From: Azospirillum ramasamyi
GTDB lineage: Bacteria; Pseudomonadota; Alphaproteobacteria; Azospirillales; Azospirillaceae
DNA: 64,000 nt
Direction of reading: 5' to 3'
Assembly: GCF_003233655.1 (NCBI RefSeq)
Contig: NZ_CP029829.1
Coordinates: forward strand, 62,001-126,000
The notes beneath the pieces are model-generated. The model had not been told where the DNA came from. It did not search any database and saw only the letters and a program-made list of their open reading frames with translations. The position numbers and the translations under genes are program-made. Positions 21,570-31,280 of this stretch are shown piece after piece (the stretch's first letter is position 1; each line of letters begins with the position of its first letter).

Positions 21570-22211
21570 TCACGCCGCGCAGCTGACGCCGGTGCCGCCC
21601 AGACCGCAGTAGCCGTTGGGGTTCTTGGCGAGATACTGCTGGTGGTAGGCTTCCGCGAAGTAGAAGGGCGGGGCCTCGCGGATCTCGGTGGTGATCGGGC
21701 CGTATCCGGCCTGGGCCAGCCGTTCCTGATAGGCCGCCAGCGTCGCCTCCGCCGCCGCCTTCTGGGCCGGGCTGTGGGTGTAGACGGCGGAGCGGTACTG
21801 GGTGCCGACGTCGTTGCCCTGGCGCATGCCCTGGGTCGGGTCGTGCGATTCCCAGAAGACGCGCAGCAGATCCTCGACCTTCACCATCGCCGGGTCGTAG
21901 ACCACGCGCACCGCCTCGGTATGGCCGGTGCGGCCGGAGCAGACCTCTTCATAGGTCGGATTCGGGGTGTAGCCGCCCTGATAGCCGACGGCGGTCACCC
22001 AGACGCCGGGAACCTGCCAGAACTTGCGCTCCGCCCCCCAGAAGCAGCCGAGGCCGAGGTCGATGACCTCCAGGCCGGGCGGATAGGGCGGGGTGAGGCG
22101 GTGGCCGTTGACGTGATGCTGCTCGGGCACCGGAACGGGTTGGCTGCGGCCGGGCAGCGCCTCCTCCGGCGTCGGCAGCGTCGGCGGCTTGCGCATGAAA
22201 TGCCCCAGCAT
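21570..22211 (-). CDS. msrA: peptide-methionine (S)-S-oxide reductase MsrA
   Basis: 213 residues. Repairs oxidised methionine using thioredoxin. The active-site motif is [13 protein letters not shown], followed by [32 protein letters not shown], and the resolving-Cys tail [12 protein letters not shown]. The N-terminal 50 residues ([16 protein letters not shown]) match the longer cytosolic form. The start at 22211 is preferred; the frame stays open upstream but that part is not MsrA-like. Confidence 0.96.
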   Translation of the reverse strand: MLGHFMRKPPTLPTPEEALPGRSQPVPVPEQHHVNGHRLTPPYPPGLEVIDLGLGCFWGAERKFWQVPGVWVTAVGYQGGYTPNPTYEEVCSGRTGHTEAVRVVYDPAMVKVEDLLRVFWESHDPTQGMRQGNDVGTQYRSAVYTHSPAQKAAAEATLAAYQERLAQAGYGPITTEIREAPPFYFAEAYHQQYLAKNPNGYCGLGGTGVSCAA

Positions 22212-22395
22212 GGTCGGGTCTCCCGTCAGTAGCGATCCGTTGGAGGAACCCATTATGTCGGGTCGCGGCCCGGCCGCGGCAAGGTGGCGCAGGACCGGCC
22301 GTCCATGCCCGTCCGTCGGTTTCCGGCGGACCTTCGGGCGTATTTCCGCGTTTCGACCTTGTGGGCCAGGAGGAACTTGAGAAAGGAGAGTCACT

Positions 22396-22854
22396 ATGGC
22401 GAGCACCACCGACGATCGCCTCGTCCAATCGCTGATCGACCATGGCCGCCGCAACGGCAACCGCCTGAGCGCCGAGGCGCTGGGCGGCATCCTGCCCGTG
22501 GATACGATGACGCCGGAGGAAACCGCCGCGGTGATCGAGCGGGTCGAGGCGGCCGGTGTCGAAGTCGAGCTGGACGACACGCGGCTGATGCAGGGCCGTC
22601 CCAACCCGGCGCTGGCCCGGCAGACCGGCGACTACCATCGCGGCGACGGCGTGGTGGACCTGGCGAGCCCGGCGGCGCCCGCGGTTTCGGCGCCGGGCGC
22701 CGTGCCGTCGCGCCATGGCTGGGCCGACGACATCGGGACCGGCCACGGCGGCCACCACGGCTCGGCGTCGACCTGGAGGCGCAACGGGGTGGAGATGCTG
22801 CCGCTGGTCTCCATCATCGTGGTCGCGCTGGTGCTGATCCTGGTGCTTGGGTAA
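22396..22854 (+). CDS. small membrane-anchored protein with sigma-1.1-like N terminus
   Basis: 152 residues, with a strong ribosome site (AAGGAG) before the ATG at 22396. Residues about 8-60 ([18 protein letters not shown], then [20 protein letters not shown]) resemble region 1.1 of primary sigma factors, a small acidic helical domain. A His/Gly-rich linker ([11 protein letters not shown]) follows, and the chain ends in a single transmembrane helix ([19 protein letters not shown]). No catalytic motif. Predicted to place the small domain on the cytoplasmic face; function unknown. Stands alone between msrA (divergent) and a convergent methyltransferase gene. Confidence 0.75.
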   Translation: MASTTDDRLVQSLIDHGRRNGNRLSAEALGGILPVDTMTPEETAAVIERVEAAGVEVELDDTRLMQGRPNPALARQTGDYHRGDGVVDLASPAAPAVSAPGAVPSRHGWADDIGTGHGGHHGSASTWRRNGVEMLPLVSIIVVALVLILVLG

Positions 22855-22879
22855 GGGCTGCGCTTGGAGATTGGCGCCG

Positions 22880-23746
22880 TCAGCCCGTCGCCAGGGCGTG
22901 GATGAGGATGGCGGCGGTGGCGGCGACGTTCAGCGACTGGACGCGCCCGCTGCCGGGGACGGTCAGCACCGCCTCGCAGGCCGCCAGCGTGGCCGGCGGG
23001 ATGCCGTCCTCCTCGTTGCCCAGGATGACGGCGGGCGGTTTTGTGCTCTGCGTCCTTGAAGTGGAGGACGCGCGCCAGCCGGTCAGCGCGCCGGCATCGA
23101 CGGTCGGCCGGGTCTGGTCCAGCGCCGTGCCGAAGACCCGGTGGCTGGTGCGCAGCCGCTTCAGCAGGGCGGGCAGGGCGGGGGCGCGTTCCAGCGTCAC
23201 CCACTCGAACCCGCCCTCCGCCACGCGGTAGGCGGCTTCCGACGGCAGGGCCTGGCCGGGATGGTCGGAAACCAGCACGCGCGGCAGGCCGAAGAAGGCG
23301 GCGGTGCGCAGGATGGCGCCCAGATTGTGCGGGTTGCCGACGCCGTCCAGGATCAGCAGCGGCTCGCCCGCGCGGCGCGCGACTTCGGGATCGAACAGGG
23401 GCACGCTGCGCGGCGCCATCAGCGCCACCACCCCGCCATGCAGGACGGTGCCGGCGACCTTCGCCAGCTCCTCGCCCTCCACCATGCGGTAGGGCTTGCG
23501 GGCGGCCGCCATCGCCTTGCAGAAGGCTCCCACCGCCGGTTTCAGCCGCTCGTCGAAGAACAGCCGCTCCACCCGCTCCGGTTCGTTGGCGAACAGGGCG
23601 GAGACGGCGGCCAGCCCGGCGACCCGGAACAGCTTGCGCGATTCGGCGGGTTCCGGGGCGACGGACGCGGCTGGGGCGGCGGGCCTGGGGTGGTGAGGAT
23701 GGGGGCGGGAGCGGCTGGGATGGGGCGGGCGCCCGCGCGGAGGCAT
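22880..23746 (-). CDS. SpoU/TrmH-family RNA 2'-O-methyltransferase (YfiF-like)
   Basis: 288 residues. After a Pro/His-rich start, a small substrate-binding domain (RKLFRVAGLAAVSALF) precedes the SPOUT knot with motif 1 NPHNLGAILRTAAFFG, motif 2 ILGNEEDGIPP and motif 3 VQSLNVAATAAIL. It methylates a ribose in rRNA or tRNA with SAM; the exact nucleotide is not predictable. The layout is closest to the YfiF group. Confidence 0.88.
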   Translation of the reverse strand: MPPRGRPPHPSRSRPHPHHPRPAAPAASVAPEPAESRKLFRVAGLAAVSALFANEPERVERLFFDERLKPAVGAFCKAMAAARKPYRMVEGEELAKVAGTVLHGGVVALMAPRSVPLFDPEVARRAGEPLLILDGVGNPHNLGAILRTAAFFGLPRVLVSDHPGQALPSEAAYRVAEGGFEWVTLERAPALPALLKRLRTSHRVFGTALDQTRPTVDAGALTGWRASSTSRTQSTKPPAVILGNEEDGIPPATLAACEAVLTVPGSGRVQSLNVAATAAILIHALATG

Positions 23747-23779
23747 GGAGGTCCTGTCTGTCTGAAATAGGGTGGCGGG

Positions 23780-24358
23780 TTACAGCAGCTTCACCACCAG
23801 GAAGCCGCCGATCAGCGCCACCGCGAACACGCTGGTGACGAGCGTCAGCCGCTTCTCGATGAAGGCGCGGATCGGCGGGCCGAAGAAGTACAGCAGAGCC
23901 GCGACCAGATAGAAGCGCATCGCCCGCGAGATGATCGAGGCGCCGATGAACACCCACAGCGGCAGATGCGCCACGCCGGCAGTGATGGTCAGCAGCTTGT
24001 AGGGGATGGGCGTCATGCCCTTGATGATCAGGATCTCCGCCCCGTATTCGACGAAGGTCTGGCGCAGCTGATCGAATTTGTCGGTCAGGTGATAGAACTC
24101 GATCACCCAGCGGCCGATGGTCTCGTACAGGAAATAGCCGATCATGTAGCCGGCGATGCCGCCGAGCACCGAGGCCAGCGTGCAGATCGTCGCCAGCCTC
24201 CAGGCCGCCTTGCGGTTGGCGATGATCATCGGCACCAGCAGCAGGTCCGGCGGCAGCGGGAAGAAGGAGCTTTCGGCGAAGGACACCCCGGCAAGCCACT
24301 TGGTCGAATCCTTCGACGCGGCCTTGGCCATGGTCCAATCGTAAAGACGCTTCAGCAT
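23780..24358 (-). CDS. YqaA-family (DedA-like) membrane protein
   Basis: 192 residues with the YqaA/SNARE-associated signature: FAESSFFPLPPDLLLVPMI near residue 30, a Gly-rich helix (LASVLGGIAGYMIGYFLYE), IKGMTPIPYKLLTITAGV and SRAMRFYLVAALLYFFG. Four to five membrane helices. DedA relatives are involved in lipid translocation and envelope homeostasis; the role of this branch is not established. Confidence 0.87.
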   Translation of the reverse strand: MLKRLYDWTMAKAASKDSTKWLAGVSFAESSFFPLPPDLLLVPMIIANRKAAWRLATICTLASVLGGIAGYMIGYFLYETIGRWVIEFYHLTDKFDQLRQTFVEYGAEILIIKGMTPIPYKLLTITAGVAHLPLWVFIGASIISRAMRFYLVAALLYFFGPPIRAFIEKRLTLVTSVFAVALIGGFLVVKLL

Positions 24359-24574
24359 GAATGGGCTGCCCTTCGTCGCTGCCGTTGCGGTGCGCCGTGC
24401 GGCGCCTGCCGCATGCCGCCTTGCGGCGCCTGTTGCAATGCACCTCGCGGCGTTGGGCTCCTTTTATGCGGGAGCGTGCCGGTGCGCCAGTGCCCAATTC
24501 GATCGCCCCCGGACAGGCGGGGCCCATCCGAAGGCGTTAGTCCGGTCATGCGGGGCGGTTTCAGGCCGATGCCG

Positions 24575-25150
24575 TCAGGCGGCGGCAAGACCCTTCGGCG
24601 CGGCATCGGCGCTCAGCGCGGCGGCTGCCGCCGGAGCGGCCTTGCGGCGCCCGCCGTGCAGGCGCAGCAGGTTGGCGGCGGCGCTGAAGAGGTCCGCTGC
24701 GATGCCGAAGGGCGACATCACAAGCGCGTTGTGGCTGATCCAGAAGGCCCCCGCGGCCAGCAGCAGCAGGCGCATGCGGATCGCATCCGACTGCCAGCGC
24801 GCCAGCGTGGAGAAGGTGATGCCCAGGCTGGACAGCGCCGAGGGCAGGCCCGACCAGGTGAAGACGGCGATGGCGGCGATGCCCGGCACCGTGGCGGCGA
24901 AGGCCGCGGTCTGCCAGCGACTGCGCCCCTCCGGCATGGCCGCCAGCGCCTGCATCACCACCAGCAGGCACAGCGCCGCCGCGGTGTGGGCGCCCAGCAG
25001 CACATAATGGATGATGAACATCAGGTTGGACGCCGCCTGCCCGGCCAGCAGGGCGCGGCGCTTCTTCATCAGCGGCCACAGGCAAGAACCGGCGAAGGCC
25101 GCCGCGCCGAAGGCATCGGCGGCGGTGATGGTCAGGGGGAGGGACAGCAT
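24575..25150 (-). CDS. YgjV-family inner-membrane protein
   Basis: 191 residues from the ATG at 25150, which begins MLSLPLTITAADAFGAAAF; the longer open frame upstream is not hydrophobic. Six or so membrane helices, with ASNLMFIIHYVLLGAHTAAA and AAGAFWISHNALVMSPFGIA matching the Imp-YgjV family. A basic tail (LHGGRRKAAP) follows the last helix. Function unknown in the family. Confidence 0.78.
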   Translation of the reverse strand: MLSLPLTITAADAFGAAAFAGSCLWPLMKKRRALLAGQAASNLMFIIHYVLLGAHTAAALCLLVVMQALAAMPEGRSRWQTAAFAATVPGIAAIAVFTWSGLPSALSSLGITFSTLARWQSDAIRMRLLLLAAGAFWISHNALVMSPFGIAADLFSAAANLLRLHGGRRKAAPAAAAALSADAAPKGLAAA

Positions 25151-25306
25151 GGCGCGGGTGGCTCGCGAGGGGGCTGAAGGGCGCAAGGGGGCCCTTGCGG
25201 TGCCGCGGAAGCGGTCCGTTCGGGTGGTATGGCGGATGGGATGCTGGAAAAATGCCTGTTGCCGATCGGTCACGCTGGGACCAAGCTGCAACGGAACCAA
25301 ATCTAC

Positions 25307-25327
25307 GGTGCGGCGCGCCGCCGCACC
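25307..25327. repeat. 9-bp perfect inverted repeat upstream of the ygjV-like gene
   Basis: GGTGCGGCG / CGCCGCACC separated by CGC, about 160 bp upstream of the ygjV-like start in a 303-bp gap (25151-25453). It has no T run, so an operator is more likely than a terminator. Nothing else stands out in this gap. Confidence 0.4.
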
Positions 25328-25453
25328 ACCGGACTTCCCGGTGCCCAGGGCTGCACCGCGCGCATGGAAGAAAAAGCGAAGTGCAGTTGCCGTATTGTCT
25401 TCGATGATAACTTGAAGCGGCCAAGCCGATGACTTGGCTGGCAAATCAAGCGG

Positions 25454-25876
25454 TCAGCCGGCCGGGGGCGTCCCGGACTCGTCCTCGGGCCTCTCGTCCT
25501 CGGGCTTCTCGTCATCGGCCCGCCCGTCCTCTGGCCGTTCTTCCTTCAGCATCTCATCCAGCCAGCGCAGGTGCGGTTCGGCGGCCTTGCGGGCCTCCTC
25601 CTGCATCAGGCGGTAGCGGGCGACCACCTCCTGCCCCATCGCGGTCAGGCCGGCGCCGCCGCCCTCGCGGCCGCCGACGCTGGTGCGGATCACCGGCTCG
25701 CGGAAGGCGGTGTTCATCGTCTCCACCAGGAACCAGGCGCGGCGGAAGGTCATGCCCAGCGACCGTGCCGCCGCCGATATGGAGCCGGTGCGGTCGATGG
25801 CCTCCAGCAACGCGATCTTGCCGGGGCCGATGGCGCCCGACGGGTGCAGGAAGCGGACACGAAGGTCGGAGGTCAT
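25454..25876 (-). CDS. ModE-type winged-helix regulator (DNA-binding domain only)
   Basis: 140 residues. Residues 1-110 match the ModE N-terminal domain: IGPGKIALLEAIDRTGSIS, AARSLGMTFRRAWFLVETMN and GGREGGGAGLTAMGQEVVAR. The molybdate-binding (MOP) domains of full ModE are absent and the tail is an acidic repeat (RPEDGRADDEKPEDERPEDE). Such short forms are widespread; a link to molybdate (and thus to NapA elsewhere in the window) is only inferred. Confidence 0.82.
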   Translation of the reverse strand: MTSDLRVRFLHPSGAIGPGKIALLEAIDRTGSISAAARSLGMTFRRAWFLVETMNTAFREPVIRTSVGGREGGGAGLTAMGQEVVARYRLMQEEARKAAEPHLRWLDEMLKEERPEDGRADDEKPEDERPEDESGTPPAG

Positions 25877-26050
25877 GGCGTTGATCGGTGGTTTTCCGGT
25901 GTGGGATGGCGTTCGATGGGATGCGAACGGACCGGAACAACCATGTGGGCCCGGACCCGCCGGTTCAAGCGACAAGTGGCGCGACGGGGGCGGCGGCCGT
26001 CGGAGGCCCGATACGCCGCCTCCCTCCCATTGCTCCCGGCGGCGCGGCGC

Positions 26051-27022
26051 TCAGTCGGTCCCGGCGGCCTCGGCGAGGCCCAGGAAGGCGGGCAGTTCAT
26101 GGGTGACGACATAGGTGGGGATCGGGGCCAGGAAGTCGCGCATGCGGCCCTTCTCGGTGAAGCGCTTGCGGAAGCGGGAATGGGCGAACAGCGTCCCCAG
26201 CCTCGGCACGATGCCGCCGGCGATGTAGACGCCGCCGCGCGCGCCCAGCGTCAAGGCGAGGTTGCCGGCGACGGTGCCCAGCATGGCGCAGAACATCTCC
26301 ACCGCCTCCACGCAATGATGCTCGGACCCGGCCAGCGCGTTGGCGGTGATCTGGGCGGGGGTGAGGGCGGCCGGCTCGCGTCCGTCGAGGATCGACAGGG
26401 CATTGTAGAGGTTGACGAGGCCCGGACCCGACAGCACCCGCTCGGCCGAGACATGGTCGATGCTCTTGCGCAGCTGGCCCAGCACGGCGCTCTCGCGGTC
26501 GCTGACCGGCGCCATGGTGACATGGCCGCCCTCGCCCGACAGCGCGGTCCAGCGTCCGCCCGCCCCCGGAACCAGCCCCGACACGCCCAGCCCGCTGCCC
26601 GGCCCCAGCACGGCGACGACGGTGCCCGGCTGCGGCGTCCCCTCGCCGACCTGCCGGCGGTCCTCCTCGGCCAGGCGCGGCACCGACAGGGCGACGGCGG
26701 TGAAGTCGTTGATGACGACCAGCCCCTCAAGCCCCAGGGCGTCGCGCACCCGGCCGACGGAGAACTGCCAGACCAGATTGGTCATGGCGATGCGGTCGCC
26801 GGTGACCGGCCCGGCCACCGCGAAGGCGCCGCGCCGCGGACGGCCCGGCGTGCCGGGCGCCGCCAGCCCGACCGCCGACAGGTAGGCGGTGGCCGCATCC
26901 TCGATCGAAGCGTAGTCGGCGCAGCGCAGCACCCGCGCCTCGCGCACAACCCGGCCGTCGATCAGGCCGAAGCGCGCGTTGGTGGCACCGATGTCTGCGA
27001 CGAGGATGGGGGAGGCGGCCAT
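26051..27022 (-). CDS. glk: glucokinase
   Basis: 323 residues of the bacterial glucokinase (Glk, ROK-unrelated) family: ILVADIGATNARFGL at the start, AVAGPVTGDRIAMTNLVWQF, the active-site VINDFTAVALSVPRL, VLGPGSGLGVSGL and LSGEGGHVTMAP. Phosphorylates glucose with ATP. It ends 38 bp after the otsA stop on the same strand, so the two form a likely operon joining glucose phosphorylation with trehalose-6-phosphate synthesis. Confidence 0.95.
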   Translation of the reverse strand: MAASPILVADIGATNARFGLIDGRVVREARVLRCADYASIEDAATAYLSAVGLAAPGTPGRPRRGAFAVAGPVTGDRIAMTNLVWQFSVGRVRDALGLEGLVVINDFTAVALSVPRLAEEDRRQVGEGTPQPGTVVAVLGPGSGLGVSGLVPGAGGRWTALSGEGGHVTMAPVSDRESAVLGQLRKSIDHVSAERVLSGPGLVNLYNALSILDGREPAALTPAQITANALAGSEHHCVEAVEMFCAMLGTVAGNLALTLGARGGVYIAGGIVPRLGTLFAHSRFRKRFTEKGRMRDFLAPIPTYVVTHELPAFLGLAEAAGTD

Positions 27023-27060
27023 GGAGCGGAACCTGTGCAGCTGGTGGGCCGAGCGGATGC

Positions 27061-28470
27061 TCAGGTGACCGGAAAGTCATAAGGGGCGCGGGTCAGCGCG
27101 TCCACATAGCTTTCACGCCACGAGCTGATGTCGTTGCGCCGCAGCGTCCGCATCAGGGCGGCGTGTCGTTCCTTGCGCTCGCCCAGCGGCATGGTCAGCG
27201 CCCGCTGCAGCGCGTCGCCGACGCCCTCGATGTCGAAAGGGTTGACGATCAGCGCCTCTCCCATCTCATGCGCGGCGCCGGCGAACTGCGACAGCACCAG
27301 GACGCCGGGATTGTCACTGTCCTGGCAGGCGACATACTCCTTGGCGACCAGATTCATGCCGTCGCGCAGCGGCGTGACCAGGCCGACATTCGCCAGCCGG
27401 TAGAAGCCCGCCAGCACGCGCTGGCCGAAGCTGCGGTTCAGGTAGCGGATCGGCTGCCAGTCGAACTCGGCGAAGCGGCCGTTGATGCGGCCGGCCATCT
27501 CCGACAGCTCGCGGCGGATGGCGATGTATTCCGGCACGTCCTCGCGCGAGGGCGGGGCGATCTGCAGGAAGGACACGCGGTTGCAATGCTCCGGGTAGCT
27601 TTCCAGAAGCTGTTCGAAGGCGGCGAAGCGCTGCGGCAGGCCCTTGGAGTAATCGAGGCGGTCGACGCCGATGATCAGCCGGCGGCCGACCAGGCTTTCG
27701 CGCAGCCGTTCGGCCTGGCGCGAGCGGCCGGCGGTGCGGGCGAGGCTTTCCAGCGCCTCGGTGTCGATGCTGATGGGGAAGACCTTCGCCATCAGGGTGC
27801 GGCCGAAGGCGCGGATCACGGCGCTGCCATAGGCGCCGCGCTGCTCCACCGTGCCGTCGGTCTCGGTGCGGATGTAGTCGCAGAAGCCGCGCAGGTCGGT
27901 GGCGGTGTGGAAGCCGACCAGATCATAGGCGCACAGCTCGCGGATCAGGTCGCGGTGGTTGGGCAGGGCGGTCAGCAGTTCCGGCGGCGGGAAGGGCGTG
28001 TGCAGGAAGAAGCCCATGCGCTGCGAGCAGCCGCGGCGGCGCAGCTCGTCGCCGAAGGGGATCAGGTGATAGTCGTGGACCCAGATCATGTCGTCCGGGC
28101 GCAGCAGCGGCTCCAGCCTGTCGGCGAAATAGGCGTTGACCCGCTCATACCCCTCGCGCGTCCGCCGGTTCACCGAGATCAGGCCCAGCCGGTAATGGAA
28201 CAGCGGCCATAAGGTCTGGTTGGCGAAGCCGTTGTAGTATTCCTCATGATCGCGGCGTCCGAGATCGAGCGTGGCGTAGGTCAGTCTCCCAACATCGGTC
28301 CGGCTCGGTTCGGCCTGGGACTCGCCGTCGACGACATTTCCGCTCCAGCCGAACCAGATGCCTCCGGTCTTCTTCAGGGCTGCCAGGATGGCGACGGCGA
28401 GACCGCCGGCCGCCTGTTTGCCCTCTTCCATCAGGGCCACCCGGTTGGACACGACGACGAGCCTGCTCAC
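27061..28470 (-). CDS. otsA: trehalose-6-phosphate synthase OtsA
   Basis: 469 residues, glycosyltransferase family 20: joins UDP-glucose to glucose-6-phosphate. A GTG start at 28470 is preferred because AAGGAGAAG lies just upstream and the product begins [11 protein letters not shown]. Other motifs: [58 protein letters not shown] and [15 protein letters not shown]. otsB (the phosphatase) is not next to it. Trehalose serves osmotic and desiccation protection. Confidence 0.96.
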   Translation of the reverse strand: MSRLVVVSNRVALMEEGKQAAGGLAVAILAALKKTGGIWFGWSGNVVDGESQAEPSRTDVGRLTYATLDLGRRDHEEYYNGFANQTLWPLFHYRLGLISVNRRTREGYERVNAYFADRLEPLLRPDDMIWVHDYHLIPFGDELRRRGCSQRMGFFLHTPFPPPELLTALPNHRDLIRELCAYDLVGFHTATDLRGFCDYIRTETDGTVEQRGAYGSAVIRAFGRTLMAKVFPISIDTEALESLARTAGRSRQAERLRESLVGRRLIIGVDRLDYSKGLPQRFAAFEQLLESYPEHCNRVSFLQIAPPSREDVPEYIAIRRELSEMAGRINGRFAEFDWQPIRYLNRSFGQRVLAGFYRLANVGLVTPLRDGMNLVAKEYVACQDSDNPGVLVLSQFAGAAHEMGEALIVNPFDIEGVGDALQRALTMPLGERKERHAALMRTLRRNDISSWRESYVDALTRAPYDFPVT

Positions 28471-28763
28471 GATTTTCTTCTCCTTATTATTGGCCGCCGG
28501 CAGGGCGTTCCGCAGTCCGCAAACCGGCCCGCCTTGGCGGACGCGGCATTGGACCACACTGAAACGACCATCGGCGGGCTTGGTTCCGGGGGGGCAGCCG
28601 TCAAGCTCAAGACTCCGGTGCCAAGGTCCGGCCACCCCCTGTCCCTTCGGTCATGCCCTTGCACGAAGGGTCATGCTGCAATGCAGCGAACGGTTCGGGG
28701 CGCTATCCGCTTCGCGATACCTCCGATGCGGGGTAACCATATGTAATGAATAAGAAATTCTTT

Positions 28764-28800
28764 TTGACCTTGAAGCCTGCGGGACAGGCGTTCATATTGT
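28764..28800 (+). promoter_or_regulatory. putative promoter of the first small-RNA candidate
   Basis: A -35-like TTGAAG (28770-28775) and a -10-like TATTGT (28795-28800) are 19 bp apart, in a locally AT-rich stretch. An overlapping TTGACC at 28764 is badly spaced. Prediction only. Confidence 0.35.
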
Positions 28801-28806
28801 GCAGTG

Positions 28807-28905
28807 CGGCAACGGTCGCGCCTCGGCGTGGACGTTGGCGTAACGCACTTCTTGGGCGTTTCCTCCCTAGACTGAAGGCCGCGGGTTCGCCCGCGGCCTT
28901 TTTTT
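28807..28905 (+). ncRNA. candidate trans-acting small RNA with UUUCCUCC motif (A)
   Basis: A roughly 100-nt unit between otsA (divergent) and the amidohydrolase gene. It has a folded GC-rich 5' part, then TTTCCTCCCTAGACT (28859-28873), then a strong terminator. A single-stranded CCUCC next to the terminator is the pattern of alphaproteobacterial anti-Shine-Dalgarno sRNAs (such as the alpha-r14/alpha-r15 and suhB-type families). It has a structural twin at 31315-31396. I cannot assign it to a named family without a covariance search. Confidence 0.6.
28875..28905 (+). terminator. intrinsic terminator of small-RNA candidate A
   Basis: Stem AAGGCCGCGGG / CCCGCGGCCTT with a TTCG tetraloop, running into seven T's. 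No protein gene on the plus strand ends here, which supports a non-coding transcript upstream. Confidence 0.88.
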
Positions 28906-29032
28906 GCGCGCAGGCAGGCCCGCGGACCGGCGCCGAGCGGAGGCTTGGCCCTTGGGGAGATAGCGCGAAACTGTGGCAAAGACGGGGCAATTGCCCTGAA
29001 ACGGCCCAATTCGTGGATGCCGGACCGGCGGG

Positions 29033-29995
29033 TCAGCGCGGTTCCAGGCTGTGGGGCGGCAGCAGGCCCAGGGTGTCGACCAGCTCGGTCATGTGGCGGG
29101 CCAGAACGTTCAGGTAGGGCAGGCGGGTCAGGGCCGCCTCGTCCATGTAGAGGTCGCGGGCGATCTCGATCTGCAGGGCGTGGATGCCCTGGCGCGGCCG
29201 TCCGTAATGGCGGGTGGTGTAGCCGCCGGCATAGGGGTTGTTGCGGCTGACGGCATAGCCGAGCCCGCGCAGGTACTCTTCCGCCGCACCGATCACCGCA
29301 GGCGCGCAGGCGTTGCCGTAACAGTCGCCCAGCACGATCTCGGGATGGTTGCCGCCGGCCCGGCCGCCTTTCCCGCTGGCGGCGATGCTGGCCGACGGCA
29401 TCGAATGGCAATCGATCAGCAGGGCATGGCCGAAGGCGCTGCGGGTGTCGTCCACCAGCCGGCGCAGGGCGTTGTGATAGGGGGTGTAGCAGCGGTTGAC
29501 GCGGTCCAGCGCCTCGGCGAAGCGCAGCTTGGCCTTGTAGATGTCCTCGCCGTTGGCGACCACGCGGGCGATGGTGCCCAGCCCCGCCGCCACCCGGGGC
29601 GAGCGGGTGTTGACGTAGGCCGGCAGCGGATCGGCGAACATCTCCGGATCCAGCTCGTAGGCTTCGCGGTTGACGTCCAGATAGGCGCGCGGGAACAGGG
29701 CGCGGATCAGCGGCACGCCGAAGCCGGGAGCGAAGGCGAAGATCTCGTCGACGAAACAGTCCTCGGACTTGCGCAGAGCGCGGGCGTCCAGCCGGGACGA
29801 GGCGAGGAAGGCGGCGGAATAGGCGTTCCCGCTGTGCGGCGAAGCCAGGACGAGCGGCAGCCTCTGGCTCTGCGGGGCCAGAATCTCGAAGGCTGGGACA
29901 TCCGCGGCCGGGACATCCGCGGCCGGGGCGGCCTTGTCGGGGGCCGGACCGGTGCCGGCACCGGGGTCACGCTGCGCGTCGAAGGAGGCGTCCAT
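29033..29995 (-). CDS. N-formylglutamate amidohydrolase-family protein
   Basis: 320 residues from the ATG at 29995. After a short tail with the duplicated ADVPAADVPA, the family motifs appear: LVLASPHSGNAY, SEDCFVDEIF, RAYLDVNREAYELDP, LLIDCHSMPS and ALQIEIARDLYMDE. It hydrolyses N-formylglutamate or a related N-acyl amino acid (histidine degradation or formyl-peptide turnover). No other hut gene is nearby, so a histidine pathway role is only a possibility. Confidence 0.88.
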   Translation of the reverse strand: MDASFDAQRDPGAGTGPAPDKAAPAADVPAADVPAFEILAPQSQRLPLVLASPHSGNAYSAAFLASSRLDARALRKSEDCFVDEIFAFAPGFGVPLIRALFPRAYLDVNREAYELDPEMFADPLPAYVNTRSPRVAAGLGTIARVVANGEDIYKAKLRFAEALDRVNRCYTPYHNALRRLVDDTRSAFGHALLIDCHSMPSASIAASGKGGRAGGNHPEIVLGDCYGNACAPAVIGAAEEYLRGLGYAVSRNNPYAGGYTTRHYGRPRQGIHALQIEIARDLYMDEAALTRLPYLNVLARHMTELVDTLGLLPPHSLEPR

Positions 29996-30176
29996 GCTTT
30001 TATGATGTAATGGACAGTGGGGCCTTTTGTCACGGGAACCCCCGCCGCCCTGCCGCCGTCCGACAAAAAAAGCGCAAGGGCACATGAAAGGGCTTGCGCA
30101 TCCGCCCCGAGGTCGGTATACACCCGCCCACGCCGGACGGAACGACGCCACTCGCTCCTCCGCCGGTCGATACAGT

Positions 30177-30251
30177 GGGCGGTTAGCTCAGCGGGAGAGC
30201 ACTACGTTGACATCGTAGGGGTCACTGGTTCAATCCCAGTACCGCCCACCA
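30177..30251 (+). tRNA. tRNA-Val (GAC)
   Basis: Acceptor GGGCGGT pairs with ACCGCCC; D-loop AGCTCAGCGGGAGAGC; anticodon stem CTACG/CGTAG enclosing loop TTGACAT (anticodon GAC at 30209-30211); T-loop GGTTCAATCCC; and an encoded CCA end. Confidence 0.96.
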
Positions 30252-30255
30252 TTCT

Positions 30256-30289
30256 GAAGGCCGCGAACCGGAACGGGTTCGCGGCCTTC
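30256..30289 (+). terminator. hairpin after tRNA-Val
   Basis: 14-bp stem GAAGGCCGCGAACC / GGTTCGCGGCCTTC five bases after the tRNA, followed by CGCCGTTTT. Likely terminates the tRNA-Val transcript. Confidence 0.75.
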
Positions 30290-30455
30290 GCCGTTTTGGG
30301 CATGCGGCAATCGAATGCCCGCCGTCCGAGGTTCGGATCGCTCCATGATGGAGCGGGCATCGAAACAATCCGCCGCCTGCAGAAGTGGGCTCGCGCCGGC
30401 GCCGGCCAAATGTCGGTCGGAAGCGGTCTTCAGGCGAAACGGCGCGGAAAACGAC

Positions 30456-30485
30456 AAAGGCCCGGCAGTCGCCTGCCGAGCCTTT
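30456..30485 (-). terminator. hairpin after tRNA-Ala
   Basis: Imperfect stem beginning AAAGGC and ending GCCTTT, with CGGCAG / CTGCCG inside, four bases beyond the tRNA-Ala 3' end on the minus strand; the following minus-strand bases are T-containing (TTTGTCGTTTT). Confidence 0.65.
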
Positions 30486-30489
30486 GAAT

Positions 30490-30565
<76 letters not shown>

Positions 30566-30725
30566 TTAACTCTGGGGGCCGGTCGTTTCCGTCCGGCCTT
30601 GGTGGAGCGGGATAATAGTCAGGCGGCGGAGTGATGCAAGCGGAAAATCGACCGTTCCGCGCTTTTTTTAGCAGGCACCCCAGCCTCTCCCGACAACGCT
30701 CCCGTCCCACCGGGAAGGGCGCCGG

Positions 30726-31121
30726 TCAGCGCTCCTCCTCGTCCTCGCCCTCGACATCGACGACCTCGTCCATGTCGTCCTCGCCCAGTTCGGACGTGTC
30801 CTCGATCAGGACGTCGTCCTCATCGTCGGCGGTGTCGTCGGTCTCCTCGATGTCCTCGACGCTCATGTCGTCCTCGACATCCTCCAGCTCCGGAGTATCG
30901 CTCTCCTCGGCCTCGTTCTCGGTATCCTCGTCCTCGGTCACGGCCACCACCTTCTTGGTGTCGTCGGCCGGGGCCGGGCGGGCCTTGCGGGACTTCAGCA
31001 GTGCCTCGGGATCGAATTGCGCACCGCAGCTCGGGCAGACCGGCGGGTCCTTGCGCATGTCGTAATAGCGAGCGCCACAGCTCGGGCAGATGCGCTTGAC
31101 GCCCCATTCGGGTTTGGCCAC
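30726..31121 (-). CDS. TIGR02300/FYDLN-type zinc-ribbon protein with acidic tail
   Basis: 131 residues starting at a GTG (31121) that gives VAKPEWGVKRICPSCG. Two CPSCG knuckles (about residues 12-15 and 29-32) form a zinc ribbon around RYYDMRKDPPVC, the FYDLN_acid signature. Residues 50-131 are almost wholly Asp/Glu-rich and probably disordered. The family is conserved in alphaproteobacteria but its function is unknown. Confidence 0.88.
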   Translation of the reverse strand: MAKPEWGVKRICPSCGARYYDMRKDPPVCPSCGAQFDPEALLKSRKARPAPADDTKKVVAVTEDEDTENEAEESDTPELEDVEDDMSVEDIEETDDTADDEDDVLIEDTSELGEDDMDEVVDVEGEDEEER

Positions 31122-31280
31122 GCCAGTGTCCTCCGTCGCAAAAATCAGGGGGGTTCTCAAGAGGCGCCCTTTGCCACGGCCAGAGGCGCTTGTCAAAAAA
31201 AAGATGCCGGAAGGACGACGCGGCCGGATTCCACCGGTGCGCGGAGGCTTCCGAAAAGAGGTATCCCGCTCGGGCAGGGG

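Noticed and set aside
28746..29117. Plus-strand frame of 123 codons
   Set aside because: Runs straight through the terminator of small-RNA candidate A and antisense into the amidohydrolase gene.
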